Shown piece by piece: positions 10,635 through 23,989 of a stretch of DNA of 64,000 nt (the stretch's first letter is position 1; each line of letters starts with the position of its first letter). The translations under genes were made by a program, and so were the position numbers. Under the pieces are notes generated by a model. That model saw only the letters and a program-made list of their open reading frames with translations, was not told where the DNA came from and ran no database searches. Source of the stretch: Poa pratensis. Its lineage: Eukaryota > Streptophyta > Magnoliopsida > Poales > Poaceae. The DNA lies in contig CAMZMU010000111.1 in assembly GCA_947311845.1 (NCBI GenBank), positions 26,649,046 to 26,713,045 on the forward strand, given 5' to 3'.

Positions 10635-13500
10635 AGCTCAATGTCACTGCAAAATTTTCAATTCATAGCAAACAACTTTAAATATCTTATACACTAATAA
10701 AATAACTTTGCTACTAAAATAACAATATTGCAACTAAAATGACTTAGGAAAATTGCATCGTGTTTCAAATTTCAATTTCTAACTTTATGCTAAGTTTCCA
10801 ATTTGCTAACTTTCAAATTTACTAAAAATTGCATCGTGTTTCAAATTTGTAACTTAAATGTGCTAACTTAAATTTGCTAACTTAAAATTGCTAACATAAA
10901 TTTTTGCTAAGTTTCAAAATGTTCGCTAAGGTTGTAAAGCACAATTTCAATTTCTAACTTTATGCTAAGTTTCCAATTTGCTAACTTTCAAATTTACTAA
11001 AAATTGCATCGTGTTTCAAATTTGTAACTTAAATGTGCTAACTTAAATTCGCTAACTTAAAATTGCTAACTTAGCTAAAATTTCTTATACACTAATAAAA
11101 TAACTTTGCAATATTTCTAACTTAGCAATATTTCTAACTTAGCAATATTTCTAAGTTTCAAAATTGCTAACTTTCAAAAATGCTAACTACAAATTTAGTA
11201 CTTAGTATATTTAGCAAATTTAGTAACAAATTTAGTAGTTAGTAAATTTGGTACTTAGTAAATTTAGCAAATTTGCTATGAATTATATCACTAACTATTA
11301 ACACTAACAATTTGAATAACACTAACAAATATTTACTACAAATTTTTACTCCTAAAATATTTGCTACATGTAAAATATTTGCAATATTTCTAACTTAAAA
11401 TTTTTGCAATATTTCTAACTTAGCAACCGGGACAACAATTTGTAATTCATTGACAATTTGTAATTTCTAAAATGACTATACTAAAAGTTAGTACACTAAT
11501 AATAAAATGACTCCATTAAATTTCCTAATTTGCTCCACTAAAATTGAAACACAAATTCAAACATAAAAATGCTCCACTAATATTACATAAATTCAAACAT
11601 AAATGCTACACTAATATAAAATGCTACACTAATAAAATGCTATACACTAATAGAACAGTACTAAAATAAAAAGAATGAAAAAAATTACCTTAGTTGGGCC
11701 GGCACGAAGGGCAGTACGGCGGCCGGAGCAGGGCGGCGTGGCACCGGAGCAGGGCGCCGTCGGGGGCGCACGGTGGAGGCGGCCGGAGTAGGGTGGCGTT
11801 GGGGGCGCGCGGTGGAGGCGGCCGGAGCAGGGCGCCGCACGGGCGGAGATGGCCGCGCCGGCCGGAGTAGGGGCGCACTCACGGGCGGAGGCGGCCGGAG
11901 CAATGCGCACGGGCGGCGGAGGCCGGACGGAGCAGGGGCGCAAGGGCTTCGCCGGGGAGAGCACGTCGCCCGTCGTTCGCCAGAGAGGAGCAGGGTTCGC
12001 TGGGGAGAGCACGTCGCCGGAGAGGAGCAGAGAGGCGCGAGACTTGGGAAAATTTGGGATCGAATCGTCGTCGAGGCAGAGGTAACTGCTTTGAAGACCC
12101 CTTTAGCACCGGTTGTGCTCTACAACCGGTACTAAAGACCCTTTAGTACCGGTTGTAGAGCACAACCGGTGCTAAAAGGTTATCTTTTTGCCCGCATTTA
12201 GTTCCCGCGCGAAGAGGAACCTTTAGTACCGGTTGTAGTTTACAACCGGTACTAAAGGTTCTTTTTTCTGATTCCTTTTTTCTTTGTTCTTTTTTCTATT
12301 GATTTATTTCTTATGTTTTCTGTTTTGCTTTATATCTTTTTGGTTTCTGTTTTGTTTTTTTCTCTAGTAGTTTTTTATTTTATATCTATGTAACTTAATT
12401 ATCGGCATTATGATTTGTTTTATATCTATTGATTTAATTGTCTAAGCATTTTATATCTATTTGGTTTCTATTGATTTAATTGGCTACTGTTTATTTTCAG
12501 ATTTGGCGCGCGCAATATTGCTACTGTTTTCGCCTAATTTTTCCCGCCACCGTATTATGCCAAATTTCTTCCCGCCACCTTTTCCCGCATAATTTTTTCG
12601 CGCCACCGTTTCCCGCCCAATTATTTGCTGATAATAATATGTCTCATACAGACGAACATAAATATGAATATGTCTCACATACAAATAGATATGGTTTTTC
12701 TAAGCCCGCCTTTAGTCCCGGTTGGTAACACCAACCGGGACTAAAGAATCACACGGATAGTGTGCTTCCTTCCAGCGCTTGTGAGCCGTTGGATCAGGGT
12801 GTGTTTCTTTTGAGGGCTTGTGAGCCGTTGGATCAGGGGTGTGTTTCTTTTGAGGGCTTGTGAGCTGTAGTATGCCCAATCAGGAAGAAGCACACGGATC
12901 GTGTGCTTCCTTCCAGCGCTTGTGAGCCGTTGGATCAGCGGTGTGTTTCTTTCGAGCGTTTCTGAGCCGTCGGATCAGCACTATCACGACCACTTCGTAA
13001 GCCATGCGACCCTATATATAGCCCACCTCCTCAGACAGGTTACGCACTCACACAAAACATTCCAGCGTCACTCGGAGAGACATCTTTGGGCAACAAGTGG
13101 CAAGACGTCTCTGATGACCTGCGACCGTTCCAAACGGTTGCAGATCATCAGAGACGTCTTGCCGGACGGTTGTAGAACATCAAAGACGTCTTGCCGAACG
13201 GCACACAACTAGCGTCTACCTTTGCCACCGAATCCAATGGTTGGATTTAGCCTACCTGCTGGCATGTTCCCTGGCATTATTGTGTTCGTCCTTGTTCACC
13301 GGCCAGCCATTGGAGCCACCTCCTGTAGGACGGTGAATAAGGACAACACAACGACGCTGTTGGAAACACAAGCCCTCAGGTAGGTTGAATCCAACCACTG
13401 GATTAGGGTGACACAATGATGAATTGCCGAGGAGGTGGGAGTGGTGGTGGTGGAAGTGGTAGCCATGCTCACGACCACGCGATGATTTGCAGTATACAAA
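10635..13500. other. CACTA-1 internal spacer: AT-rich, then GC-rich, then repeated hairpins
   Basis: The part at 10650-11690 is AT-rich with dozens of short GCTAACTT and TTTCTAACTTAGCAA-type repeats. The part at 11690-12070 is GC-rich and probably a 5' leader or first exon of the second gene; long frames there result from base composition. At 12100-12265 there are ACCGGT hairpins like those at the element ends. At 12720-12975 a ~62-base unit containing GTGAGCCGTTGGATCA is repeated about four times. CACTA-2 has the counterpart at 38990-40922. Confidence 0.6.
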
Positions 13501-13511
13501 GCATTCGGATT

Positions 13512-13581
13512 CCCGTCATACAGCCCTACGGTGCATTTGATATGCAGTCACTCACGAGGCACCGTAGGGCTGTATGACGGG
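13512..13581. repeat. Perfect 23-bp hairpin in CACTA-1
   Basis: Positions 13512-13534 are perfectly complementary to 13559-13581, with a 24-base loop. The stem contains TACAGCCCTACGG. The same hairpin, perfectly paired, occurs at 38294-38363 in CACTA-2. Pairing is exact in both copies although neighbouring sequence has drifted. It could be a small-RNA source or a structural or protein-binding site; function is unknown. Confidence 0.75.
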
Positions 13582-13925
13582 GAAACCGTGTGTTTTGGTC
13601 AGTTTTGCTTATATATAAGGAGGCTCCACACCGCCCTCCGTCCCCTCCCCAGGGTGCTGCCCTCTCCCTCCCCTACCTAGGTGTTTGATCAAATTTCCCA
13701 CTCATTTTTTCAGATCTCGGCGACAATGTCCGGCCTGTTGGATGCGAGGGGCGATGTCCGGGACCGGGGAGGAGGACGAGCACGTCAAACGCTATGTGTC
13801 TATGTTGGATACGCCAGCGGTGTATAACAGTAGATGGATGGTTAAATAAAATGGACCCGAGCAATGTATTATGGTTTTCACCACATAAAGGTTTAATACA
13901 TTATTACACATCACCAACAACATCC

Positions 13926-16900
13926 CTATCTAGTGTTCACTTTTTTCTTCGTGTGTGTCCCTTCTTTCTTCTTGCGCCGTAGCCATGGACAATCTTCATC
14001 ATTTAACACGATGCTTGGGTCAGTTTTCACTTTGAAGGGCGGAATTTCATGAAACTTATTGTAATCTTCTGACATGTCTGTCTTGTCCTCCACTCCCACG
14101 ATGTTTCTTTTCCTGAAAGAACTATGTGGCGCTTTGGCTCATCGTATGATGTACCGGCTTGCTTATCTTTTCTTTTTTTCGGTCTGGAAGACATGTCCTT
14201 CACATAGAAAACCTGAGCCACATCATTGGCTAGGACGAATGGCTCGGTGTGGTACCAAGATTTTGAGATCCACTGTAGTCATTCCGTACCGCCGGTCTAT
14301 CTCTACCCCGCTGACAGGTTGACCCATTTGCACTGAAACAAAGGGATCTTAAAAGAAGGTCCATAGTCAAGTTCCCATATCTGCTGTATGCAACCATAAT
14401 ATGTGTCCTTTGTCCCATCGTCGTTTGTTGCATCAAAGCGGACACCACTGTTTTGGTTAGTGCTCTTTTTGTCTTGGGTTTCCGTGTAAAATGTATTCCC
14501 ATTTATCTCGTACCCTTGGAAAGTCAATATAGTCGAAGATGGTGACTTGGCCAACAAGTATAGCTCTCCAACAGTGTGTTATTAATGAGATGTGTACGCA
14601 ACCAACTGCCGAAAGTTCCACGTGTTTCCTTTAATCCAGAAGTTAGTCTCCTCCGGGTATTCGGAGCGTAAAATATCCATGTGTTTCACGATATACGGAG
14701 CCACCAATCTGGAATTTTGTAGAACTGTGTAGTGTGCTTGAGTGAAAGAATGCCCGTCCATACATGTTGTTGCTTTCTTTCCTAGCGTGCCTTTTCCACG
14801 CAGTCTCCCCTCATGGCGCGATTGAGGAACACCGATCGGCTTAAGATCAGGAATAAAGTCAACACAAAACTCAATGACCTCCTCTGTTCCATAGCCCTTG
14901 GACATGCTTCCTTCTGGCCTAGCACGGTTATGAACGTATTTCTTTAAGACTCCCATGAACCTCTCAAAGGGGAACATGTTGTGTAGAAATACAGGACCGA
15001 GAATGGAAATCTCTTCGACTAGGTGAACTATGAGGTGCGTCATAATATTGAAGAAGGACGGTGGAAACACCAACTCGAAGCTGACAAGACATTGGACCAC
15101 ACCCGTCTGTAAACTTGGTAGAGTTGCTGGATCGATTACCTTCTGAGAAATTGCATTCAGGAATGCACATAGCTTCACAATGGGTACTCGAACGTTTTCC
15201 GGTAGAAGCCCCCTCAATGCAACCGGAAGTAATTGTGTCATAATCACGTGGCAGTCATGAGACTTCAGGTTTTGGAACTTTTTCTCTGCCATGTTTATTA
15301 TTCCCTTTATATTCGACGAGTAGCCAGACGGGACCTTGATACTGCTCAGGACTTGAAAAAAGATCTCCTTCTCTTCTTTGGTAAGAGCGTAGCTGGCAGT
15401 ACCTTGGTACTTCTCTGGATTCAGGTTGTCTCGTTCGTGCGTACTTTGCTGGTCCTGCCGTGCATCCGATGTATCTTTCGTCTTCCCATACACGCCTAAG
15501 AAGTTTAGCAGGTTCACGCAAAGATTTTTCGTCACGTGCATCACGTCGATTGCAGAGCGAACCTCTAGGATTTTCCAATAGGGTAAATCCCAAAATATAG
15601 ATTTCTTCCACAGGGTACGTGTTAGCGTCTTTCGGAACATTTAGACTGCCAGGACCCTTTCCAAATATTACTTCCAAATCCTTGACCATGCCATATATAA
15701 CATCACCATCAGGGCGTGTAGGCTTCGTTCGGTTATCTGCCTCACCTTTGAAATGCTTGCCTGCCTTTTTACGGATGCCTGTTTGGAAGAAATCGACGAT
15801 GACCAAGGTACACATTCTTGTTACCTAAATATATACTGTCAGTCTTATCTAAACAGTGCGTGCATGCATTGTATCCCTTGTTTGACTGTCCTGAAATGTT
15901 ACTAAGAGCAGGCCAATCATTGATGGTTACAAACAGCAACGCTCGTAGGCCAAATTCCTCCTGTTTGTACTCATCCCACACACGTACGCCTTCGTCAGAC
16001 CACAACTGTAAAAGTTCGTCAACTAATGGCCTCAGATACACATCAATGTCGTTGCCGGGTTGCTCGGGCCTTGGATAAGCACTGGCATCATAATATACTT
16101 TTGCTTCATGCACAACCAAGGAGGAAGGTTATAGATACATAGAGTCACGGGCCAGGTGCTATGACTGCTGCTCTGCTCCCCAAACGGATTCAAGCCATCT
16201 GTACTTAGACCAAACCTTAAGTTCCTTGCGTCAGCTGCAAAATCCAAACGCACTGTCGATGTTTCTCCACTGAGACCCATCGCGGGGTGTCTCAGCATCT
16301 CGTCTTCCTTACGGTCTTCTTTGTGCCATCGCAACAACTTGGCATGCTCTTTGTTTCGGAACAAACGTTTCAACCGTGGTATTATAGGAGCATACCACAT
16401 CACCTTCGCGGGAACCCTCTTCCTGGGGCTCGGCTCGCCCTCAACATCACCTGGGTCATCTCGCCGATCTTATACCGCAATGCACCGCATATCGGGCATG
16501 CATTCAAATTCTCGTACTTCTCACCGCGGTAGAGGATGCAGTCATTGATGCATGCATGTATCTTCTCCACCTCTAATCCTAGAGGGCAGACAATCTTCTT
16601 TGCTTCGTATGTATTGTGCGGCAATTCATTATTCCTTGGAAGACTCTTCTTAAATATTTGTAGCAACTCCTGAAATGCCTTGTCAGATATTCCATTCTTT
16701 GCCTTCCACTGCAGCAATTCCAGGGTGGTACCCAGCTTTTTCTGGCCATCTTCACAATTTGGGTACAACAATTTTTTGTGATCCTCTAACATGCGCTCCA
16801 ACTTCGACCACTCGTTTTCACTTCCGCACTTCATCTGTTCATCAAGAATGACCCGACGAAGATCATCATCATCGGACTGATCAACAATGACCTCGAGCTC

Positions 16901-17230
16901 AACTTCGTCTTCCCCCATTGTAGTATCACCGTGTTCAGAGAACACAGGATAGTTGTCATCATCCTCTTCTTCAGGGTCTTCCATTATAACCCCTCTTTCT
17001 CCATGCTTGGTCCAACAAAAATAATTGGGCATGAAGCCTTGTCGCAACAAGTGGGAGTGTATGGTTCTTACGCTCGGGTAATTCCTCGTATTCCGACATT
17101 CATCACATGGACAAATCATAAAACCATTCTTCAGCTTGTTTAACTTAACCACATCGAGAAAACGATGCATGCCATCAATGAACTCGGGACAGCGTCGATC
17201 ACCGTACATCCATTCTCGGCTCATCTGCAT
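13926..17230 (-). pseudogene. CACTA-1 TNP2-type transposase, multiply frameshifted
   Basis: Reading leftward from 17224 (MSREWMYG), the domains are a transposase-associated N-terminus with CPCDEC cysteines (~17150-17100), the Transposase_21/TNP2 core (~16500-15500, with FGLSTDGLNPFG and AIDVMHVTKNL), a DUF4218-like region (~15350-14850, with LPVALRGLLP and MFPFERFMG), and a DUF4216-like C-terminus (~14350-14150). Frameshifts interrupt it near 16400-16440, 16275, 16060, 15790, 14610 and 14180. The shift near 16060 lies in the block ending PGNDIDVYL, which CACTA-2 has lost altogether. The site where CACTA-2 has its second break (near 15573 here) is intact. The enzyme would cut and join CACTA ends in the nucleus; this copy cannot make a full product. 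Confidence 0.85.
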
Positions 17231-17392
17231 TACATAAATACATCAAAAACCATTACACCAGCTAAATAATGAATAGAGATACGTGACCAAATTAATTAAT
17301 ACAAGTTCATCACATTAAAACCAAAGTAGAGTAGTGCCCAAATGTAATACATAGTTCTCACGAAACATACATCAATCGAAACTAACATACAA

Positions 17393-17872
17393 CTATCTAA
17401 AGAATTTAAATCCAACAACAAATGCGATCAGAATCGCAACCAAGGTAACTATTGAACCAACAGCATAATGATACCAAGCCTCTTGACTAATGGCATATTT
17501 TCTAATCTTTTTAAGCTTGACGCGCATTGCATCCATCTTCCTCTCGTAGCAGCGACGACGTCGGCAAGCTCGACCCCGTGAGCATCAACGATGTCGGCAA
17601 TCTTCAAGTCCAATACCATCTTCTCTTCCAGGCATTGGAGACGAAGATCTTCACTTATCTTCAATTTTGCTTAAATCGTTGTTTTTTTTTTAAAAACTCG
17701 ACAATAGGGTCGGCTGGAATTTCCGGTTCAACTACCTCCTAAATAAAAATATATCTATGTCAAGTTGGTCGGCATGATTGTTATAAACACGAAAAAATAA
17801 ATAGTTATAAAAATATACCACATCCGAATCATAGACCGGACGAGGGCCGACGGGGACGGATATCAAAACCAT
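17393..17872 (-). pseudogene. CACTA-1 small coiled-coil/membrane protein gene, frameshifted
   Basis: This is the counterpart of the intact gene at 34133-34619. A short first exon (from ATG at 17872) and a second exon encode the same heptad-like KISEDLRLQCLEEKM region. A single-base loss near 17548 shifts the frame before the C-terminal membrane segment, which is still visible in another frame. Confidence 0.7.
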
Positions 17873-18653
17873 GACACTATACATATAAAAAAACATAAGA
17901 AAATTATACAAGAAATAATTATGCATTTAAATCATATAACTAACATTTTTTAAAATAAAAGATAAAAAAGAGGCTCACCGAGGTGGTGTCGGTGACGGAG
18001 CGGCGCGGGCGATCGACGGCGGTCAGGAAGGGGACGGGACGACACTATATAAAACCACAAATTATACTTTAATTTGAGCTCAAAATGCATATAAAACAAA
18101 TGAAATCCCTAACTTAGGAATTTCATCAAACACCTTGCAAGCACCACCAAAATCAAACTTGCTAAACTTGCACGAAAATGAGCTAAACTTGAAATGCCGG
18201 AAGAGAAGATGAAGTTGCTAACCCTTATATATGTAGGTGCCACCAATCTTGGAAGTTGTTGGAGAAAATGGTGGTGAATTTGAGCTTGGGAGAGCAAAGA
18301 GAGAGGAAAAATGGAGTGAGTTCGAGCTAAAAATTTCAGCTCGGGTGGAAGAAGGTTATAGTGGCCGGGACCTTTAGTACCGGTTTTTAATAGAAACCGG
18401 TACTAAAGGTCTAGGCGTGGGGCCACAGACCGCGGCCGCATGTGCCGGCGGGGGCTCCACCCCTTTAGTACCGGTTTTTAATAGAAACCGGTACTAAAGG
18501 TCTGTCTTTAGTACCGGTTTCTATTAAAAACCGGTACTAAAGGTCCTCGCCGCGGTGCCACGAACGCAACCGGTGCTAATGCGCTCCTTTAGTACCGGTT
18601 TTAGTACAACCGGTACTAAATGTGGCGCACCAAAGCCTCCTTTTCTACTAGTG

Positions 18654-19018
18654 TTCCTATGAAACTTTATAGTACCGCTCATTACATATGCATACACATA
18701 TTTAACTGAAAACAGCTAGAGGTGTCAACCTCCGTTTCGAGCTATAAGGCTCAGCCAACATGGCACGATCTAATTATGACATAAACATACTGCAACGCTC
18801 TCCTGTGTTTACGCGACTTGCTGAAAGCCAAGTTCCAAAATGCAACTTTGATCAATGGCCGGCAATATACCAAGGGGTACTGTCTAGGCGATGACATTTG
18901 GTCCATATTTGTGAAGACAATCATTAGCCCTGCAGGTAACTAAAAATCTTTGCTACACAAGAAGAGAGATGTAGGAAAAATGTGGGGCCGATATTTGATA
19001 TGCTCCAGTCTCATTTGT
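18654..19018. other. Shared intergenic spacer between CACTA-1 and the LINE
   Basis: This block continues copy A and matches 46857-47219. Its last 11 bases, GTCTCATTTGT (19008-19018), are the left target duplication of the LINE insertion. It contains no gene. Confidence 0.6.
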
Positions 19019-19454
19019 GATTTTTTTTAAGGTTTATGACAGTAGGGAAGGCCCCTATATTAAGTAATATAAAGGACAATATTTACATATTTACATCAGG
19101 CCTCATGGGCCAGGGAATCACAGATTTTCTACAAGGTTTTGTATAAAAGGGTGGAGCTCAGGTTTAGTCCTATGAACTATAGGAGGCTGAAGTCGTCAAT
19201 GAATCTTGCTTTCCAAGCAGTGATGGTTGGATTTATTCCATTAAACAACAAGTTATTCCTTTCTTTCCATATGCTCCATGCTGCCACCACAAAAGTTTCA
19301 GTAAACATTGGTTGTGTCCAAGATTGCTTGGCTATAGTGACAAGTTCTAGCCTGTCACCAACTGCCTACCAGGTGATTCCCAGATTATTCCTGCACTGCA
19401 TGCTGAACTGACAGTGGAAAAAACAAATGTTCAAGAGTTTCTTCGACAACATTG

Positions 19455-22400
19455 TTACATAGTATGCAATTGTAGCCAGAATTCAGAATATTTCCTTCGT
19501 CGTAGCATGTTTCTTGTGTTCAGTCTGTCCGAAAAAAGTAACCAACAAAAGAACTTTAGCTTAGCTATACATTTGGATTTCCAAATCCATTTGAACGCCT
19601 TATGGGAGATGATGTTTCTGAAGCAATAGGAATAGTGTCTTTTTGGGTTGAAGTTTGTATCTCCCCATATATATTGCCATTGGTCTGAATGTGTGGAAGA
19701 TAGTTGAATAGAGGCTGCTTCGGACTGGAGATCTCTGACCTCTTGCATAGCTTCAGGAGACAATGGCAAATGGAAATTTGCAGCTAGCGAACTGGTTGTT
19801 AAGAAGTTCTTAGCAGAGGAATCCTCGTCAAGAACAAAAGAAAAAGCTCGTGGGGATTTGATGTCAGCAGTTTCATCCATCCATAGGTCCTTCCATAACA
19901 GAACCGATGATCCATCAACAATGGTGCAAGTAGTTATACCTCTAAAAATTGGGCTTAGCTTGAAAACCTGTTTCCACCAGAACAAGCCACAAGGCTCCAT
20001 CGCATGGGGCACCTTTTCCTCATAGTATGCTTTCCATAAAAGTGTAACCCATGGGGTATCTTTTTTATTGTAAAACTTATGAAGAAACTTCAAAAGCGGA
20101 GCTTCATGCTGAATTTTTAAGTTAAGAACACCCAAACCTCCCTTATCTTTAGGGGTACAAACTTTATCCCAAGCAATGAGAGCATTACATTTTTCACCTT
20201 CCTCTGTTTTCTTGTTCCAAAGACAGTGTCGTCTGATTTTCTCAATATGCTCCAATATCTTGGGTGGTATCTGAATGCAGCACATATGGAACATAGCCAC
20301 TGAAGTCAATAAAGAATTAATCATGGTTGTTCGTCCACTATAGGCCATCATCATAAAATTTGCAGTGACTTCCTCTCAATCCTATTCACCAGAGGCATCA
20401 ACTCCAGAACTGTTGGCTTTGTGGTTCCCAATGGAAGACCCAAGTATGTTAAAGGCATGGATCCTCTTGTACATCCAATAATTTGAGCAAGTTGATCAGC
20501 CAAATTCCCCTCTAGATTCAAAGGAATCATCAGAGACTTAGCATAATTAATCGGTAATCCAGTGGACATGGCATATTTATCCAGAATTTCCTTCATCACA
20601 TTAATCTGAGTGGGGCAGGCAGGCATGATAACCAAAGTGTCATCAGCATATTGAACCACAGGGTAGTCCATCGGGAAATTGACAGGAAATGGTGGTTGTA
20701 GAATATTCTGCCTGTATGCTTTATTAATAGCAGCTTGAAGTAGATCAACAGCTAATACAAAAATGAGGGGTGAGAGAGGGTCACCTTGCCTGACTCCTCT
20801 TTTACACCAAAATTGTACCAGGTACTCCATTAAGCAAGAGAGATGATTTTCCTGAACCAAAAATAATAGATATCCATTTTATCCATTTCTTATCAAATCC
20901 CATCTGCCTCATAATTTTTATCATAGCCTCATGATCAATTGTATCAAAGCTTTTGCAAAATCCAGCTTGAGAAAAATGATTTCTCTTTTAGAAGTTTCAC
21001 ACTGATGAAGAAATTTGAAGGCCCAAGCCAAGCAATCCTGTATTGTCCTGCCCTTAAGGAATCCATACTGATTCTTGTGTAGAATTTTTAGTACCACTCT
21101 TTGCAATCTATTTGCCAGTAATTTTGTGATGATCTTGAGGCAACAGTTTAGCAGTGTTATAGGTCTGAAGTCATTTACCCTCTCTGGGGTGCCACCTTGG
21201 GGATCAGAGTAATAAACCCTGTATTCAAGCTTTCTAGATTTAAGTTTCCGGAATGAAAATCCATACAGAGCTTGTAGATATCCTGTTTTATGATTTGCTA
21301 CGATACCTTAAGGAAATGCCCATTAAAACCATCTGGCCCAGGTGCTTTATCCGAGGGCATGTGAGCAATGACAACATCGATTTCTTGTGTTGTAAAAGGT
21401 GCAGAGAGAACATCCAGCCCTTCAATATGTGTGATTAAGGAATGAAGATCAAAAAGCATCTCTGGGTGAGCAGCAACACAGTGTGCTCTGCCAGCAGACA
21501 GTCCTAGAGGACAATGACCACCTGTTCTTCCGGTGTGACTTTGCTAAAACTTGCTGGGACAGTGTGGGCATCAATTGGAACATGCTCAAGCCACCAAGAG
21601 ATCGGATCACTGAGGCTGCCGACGCTTCTTACACCCCAACTTTCTGGAATTCTTTGCTGCGGCTGCATGGAATATTTGGAAGGAACGCAATGGTTTTATT
21701 TTCAATGGGGTAGTACCTTCTTTCCAGAACTGGCGCAGGAGAGCTAAGCAAGACCTGCTGCTTCACCGGTTCAGAGTCAAGCCGTCCCAAGTCCAAACCC
21801 TTTTAGACCGAATTACCACTTATTTTGATTAGTGTTGTTCCCCCTTTTGATTGAGTCATTTCTCCTTGACTTTTTCAGCTCTTTTTTCGTTCATGTTTAT
21901 GTAAACTTCTGTCGTTCTTCTTTAATATAAAATAACTGTAGGGGTTTCCCCTACGGTAGTTCGGTCTAAAAAAGCAGCAACACCAAGTCTCTCCTCGAAG
22001 GAATTATATATAACTTTTGATTTTCCTGTATGATCCTTTATTTCCACTCCACCACTAGTTTTTAGGCTAGATATATTATTCCTTCTGTGCCTTTCAGTGG
22101 CAATAGCTTGAAATAATTTGATGTTTTCATCTCCAAGTTTAGTCCATCTATTGTACATCTCTTTTTCCAATATTGCTGCTGATACTCCAAGAGTGTGATG
22201 AGATGTTTTTGATGATTTTTCTGAAGTTCTTCTCGGGAACAGACAAAGCTCTCCGGTCCTCTAAATTATCCAATTCCAAAATTGCCTTATTGCAGTTTTG
22301 AATGCAAATTTCTAGTTTGGAGATGGACTTGCTCCCGTGCTTAATATCATATCTTAACCTCTTGAATTTAGCATTTAAATTTTCTGCACTATTTGATTTA

Positions 22401-23198
22401 TGGGTAGGTTTATTCCAGTTGTTTGCCACCATTTGAAGAAATCCCTGGTGGGCTGTCCAATAGTTTTCAAACCTGAAGATTTTACTGCCCGGAATTGTTG
22501 TCTGAATGGTCACAAGAAGGGGTGTGTGATCAGACGTTGGTTTACACCGTGGGCCGACAAAAGTAGCAGGATAGGACAGAGTCCAGTGCAGAGAAGTGAA
22601 AAACAAATTGAGCTGTTCAAGCAAAGGATTGTCTTGCATATTACTCCAGGTGAAAGACCTACCCTGTATCTTTAATTCAGTGAGGTGTTGTGCTCTTATG
22701 AAATCATTGAAAGTCAGCATATCATTTACATTCCCCCTGGTTTATTTCGGTTAGCAGGACCTCTTATAAAATTGAAATCGCCCAACAACAACCAATCCTC
22801 ATCATCAGGTATGTTCAATTGATACAACCATTGCACGAACTAATCTCGCATATCTCCCGCGCAAGGGCCATAAATATTAATGAGAGTCCATGATTGAGCC
22901 GATTGCGTGGAGGTGAAATGAACAGAGAGACCAAAGGGTTGACAGTGCATTGCAATCCCATTAAATAATCCAAGGCTTCACCTTGAACAGAGAGAGCCGA
23001 TTGCGTGATTGAGCCGATTACTTCTGGCACAATCCAAGGCTTCACCTTGGACTTCACTTTCTTATTATCAGAAACAGAGGAAGGCTTGAAACCAGCATAT
23101 CTGGTAGATCGCGTGCTTCTACGCACCACAGTGGTACAACCTGGAGTAAAAATCTTCCTTTTCTTGCTGGCAGGAGGGGCAGCATCAAGAACCTCCAC
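19455..23198 (-). pseudogene. LINE endonuclease/reverse transcriptase ORF2, broken
   Basis: Segments in order are ORF1 remnant (STRYAGFKP), endonuclease (WLLLGDFN; later SFTWSN and SDHTPLL), a linker, the RT motifs KAPGPDGF, NQYGFLKGR, LKLDFAKA, GVRQGDPLSPLIF and YADDTLV, the thumb (LPLTYLGLPLG-like), and the 3' domain (IAKLKFFCWLLFSDRLNTRNML). Reading is interrupted by several frameshifts (near 22870, 21930, 21310, 20930, 20860 and 20350) and by the nested LINE. The enzyme family nicks target DNA and copies its own RNA there; this copy is dead. Confidence 0.85.
21480..21972 (+). mobile_element. Second LINE, 5'-truncated 3' end, nested in opposite orientation
   Basis: This ~490-bp fragment encodes the C-terminal zinc-finger-like domain (DNDHLFFRCDFAKTCW) and a 3' UTR ending in a short A run. 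It is flanked by the 11-base duplication AGCAGCAACAC (21469-21479 and 21973-21983), which interrupts the host LINE's reading frame. The 3' UTR carries GTAGGGGTTTCCCCTAC, a small palindrome of the kind also seen at the end of the LINE at 58576 (GTAGGGGAAAATCCCCTAC). Confidence 0.85.
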
Positions 23199-23989
23199 CC
23201 CAGTCTGTTCATCAAGTTCAACAATCTGAACGAGCTCTGTTTCACTTTTTGTGCAGTGAACAGGTTACTCTCTGTTATATTGATTTGTCTAGACTGCCAG
23301 AGCATAAAAGCCTCTCCAATTAGTTCAAATCCCACAAGCCACGGCTGGGGGAAGAACAAACTGGCTCGAGAGATGGAACACATCATCCATAGACAGGGAT
23401 GGTAAAATACAGATGGAGAGAACAAACTGGCTCGAGAGATGGAACACATCATCCATAGAGAGGGGTGGTCCACTAGTACAGAACGACACATCGGAAACGG
23501 GCCAAAAACCCCATCGGCAATGGAGAAAGGGTCCGTGTCCCCGACCCTGTCACTGATGTGAAGATCTCAATGGCAACGGAGGAGATAAACCGTTTCTGAT
23601 GTATTTAACATTAGATACGGAGTTTTGCTAATAACCGTTTCTAATAAGGGTTACAGGAAAACAAAAAAAAACACGGTGACGGGCTGTGCCGTCGATGGAG
23701 CCCCGCTCCATGCGACTAGACGGCCGCCTGGTCGTCACCGTATTCCTGTACGCCCTGCTTTACAAAAGTTCATCAGTTGCGCGTGGCTGGAGCTCTGCTC
23801 CTATGTCTTCACGGCCGCCAGATGAACATCTACTGTCTTCCCTGCTGCGCAAAATGTACTGCTCCTGGTGACGGCACCGTGTATGGAGCCCCCGCTCCTA
23901 GGTCTTCACGGCAGCAGCATCGTCACCAAGCATCCACCAAGCTCTTGAAACAACGAATATTCTTTGTTAAAAACGGTAAACAAGCTAAT

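Larger units (their letters stand above)
6461..18653 (-). mobile_element. CACTA (En/Spm) DNA transposon 1, 12.2 kb
   Basis: The element starts CACTAGTACAGAACAGGGC and ends CTTTTCTACTAGTG. It is flanked by the 3-base duplication TTC (6458-6460 and 18654-18656). Copy B shows the unoccupied site with a single TTC at 46857-46859. Subterminal regions (6470-6680 and 18360-18640) hold many copies of TTTAGTACCGGTT and its inverse, the typical CACTA transposase-binding arrangement. Internal genes are on the minus strand: a TNP2-type transposase, a small membrane protein, and an En/Spm-Ulp1 gene. It is the same family as the element at 33366-44261 but in the opposite orientation, and longer because that one has internal deletions. 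Confidence 0.95.
19019..23467 (-). mobile_element. LINE (non-LTR retrotransposon), minus strand, 5' truncated
   Basis: The element reads leftward: a short ORF1 tail (~23230-23000), an endonuclease with GDFN (~22765), reverse transcriptase with YADD (~20650), a zinc-finger-like 3' domain (~19500), then a 3' end with a poly-T run on the plus strand (19021-19028). The target duplication is GTCTCATTTGT at 19008-19018 and 25726-25736; the right copy has been pushed away by a CACTA inserted at the junction. Copy B has a single unoccupied site at 47209-47219. A 67-base direct repeat (from 23353 and 23420) lies at the 5' end. A second LINE is nested at 21480-21972. Confidence 0.9.

Noticed and set aside
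11647..12135. Proline/arginine/glycine-rich frames on both strands in CACTA-1
   Set aside because: They are open in several frames because of GC-rich repeats of GCGGCCGGAGCAG type. They are better read as leader sequence, and CACTA-2's counterpart differs in frame.
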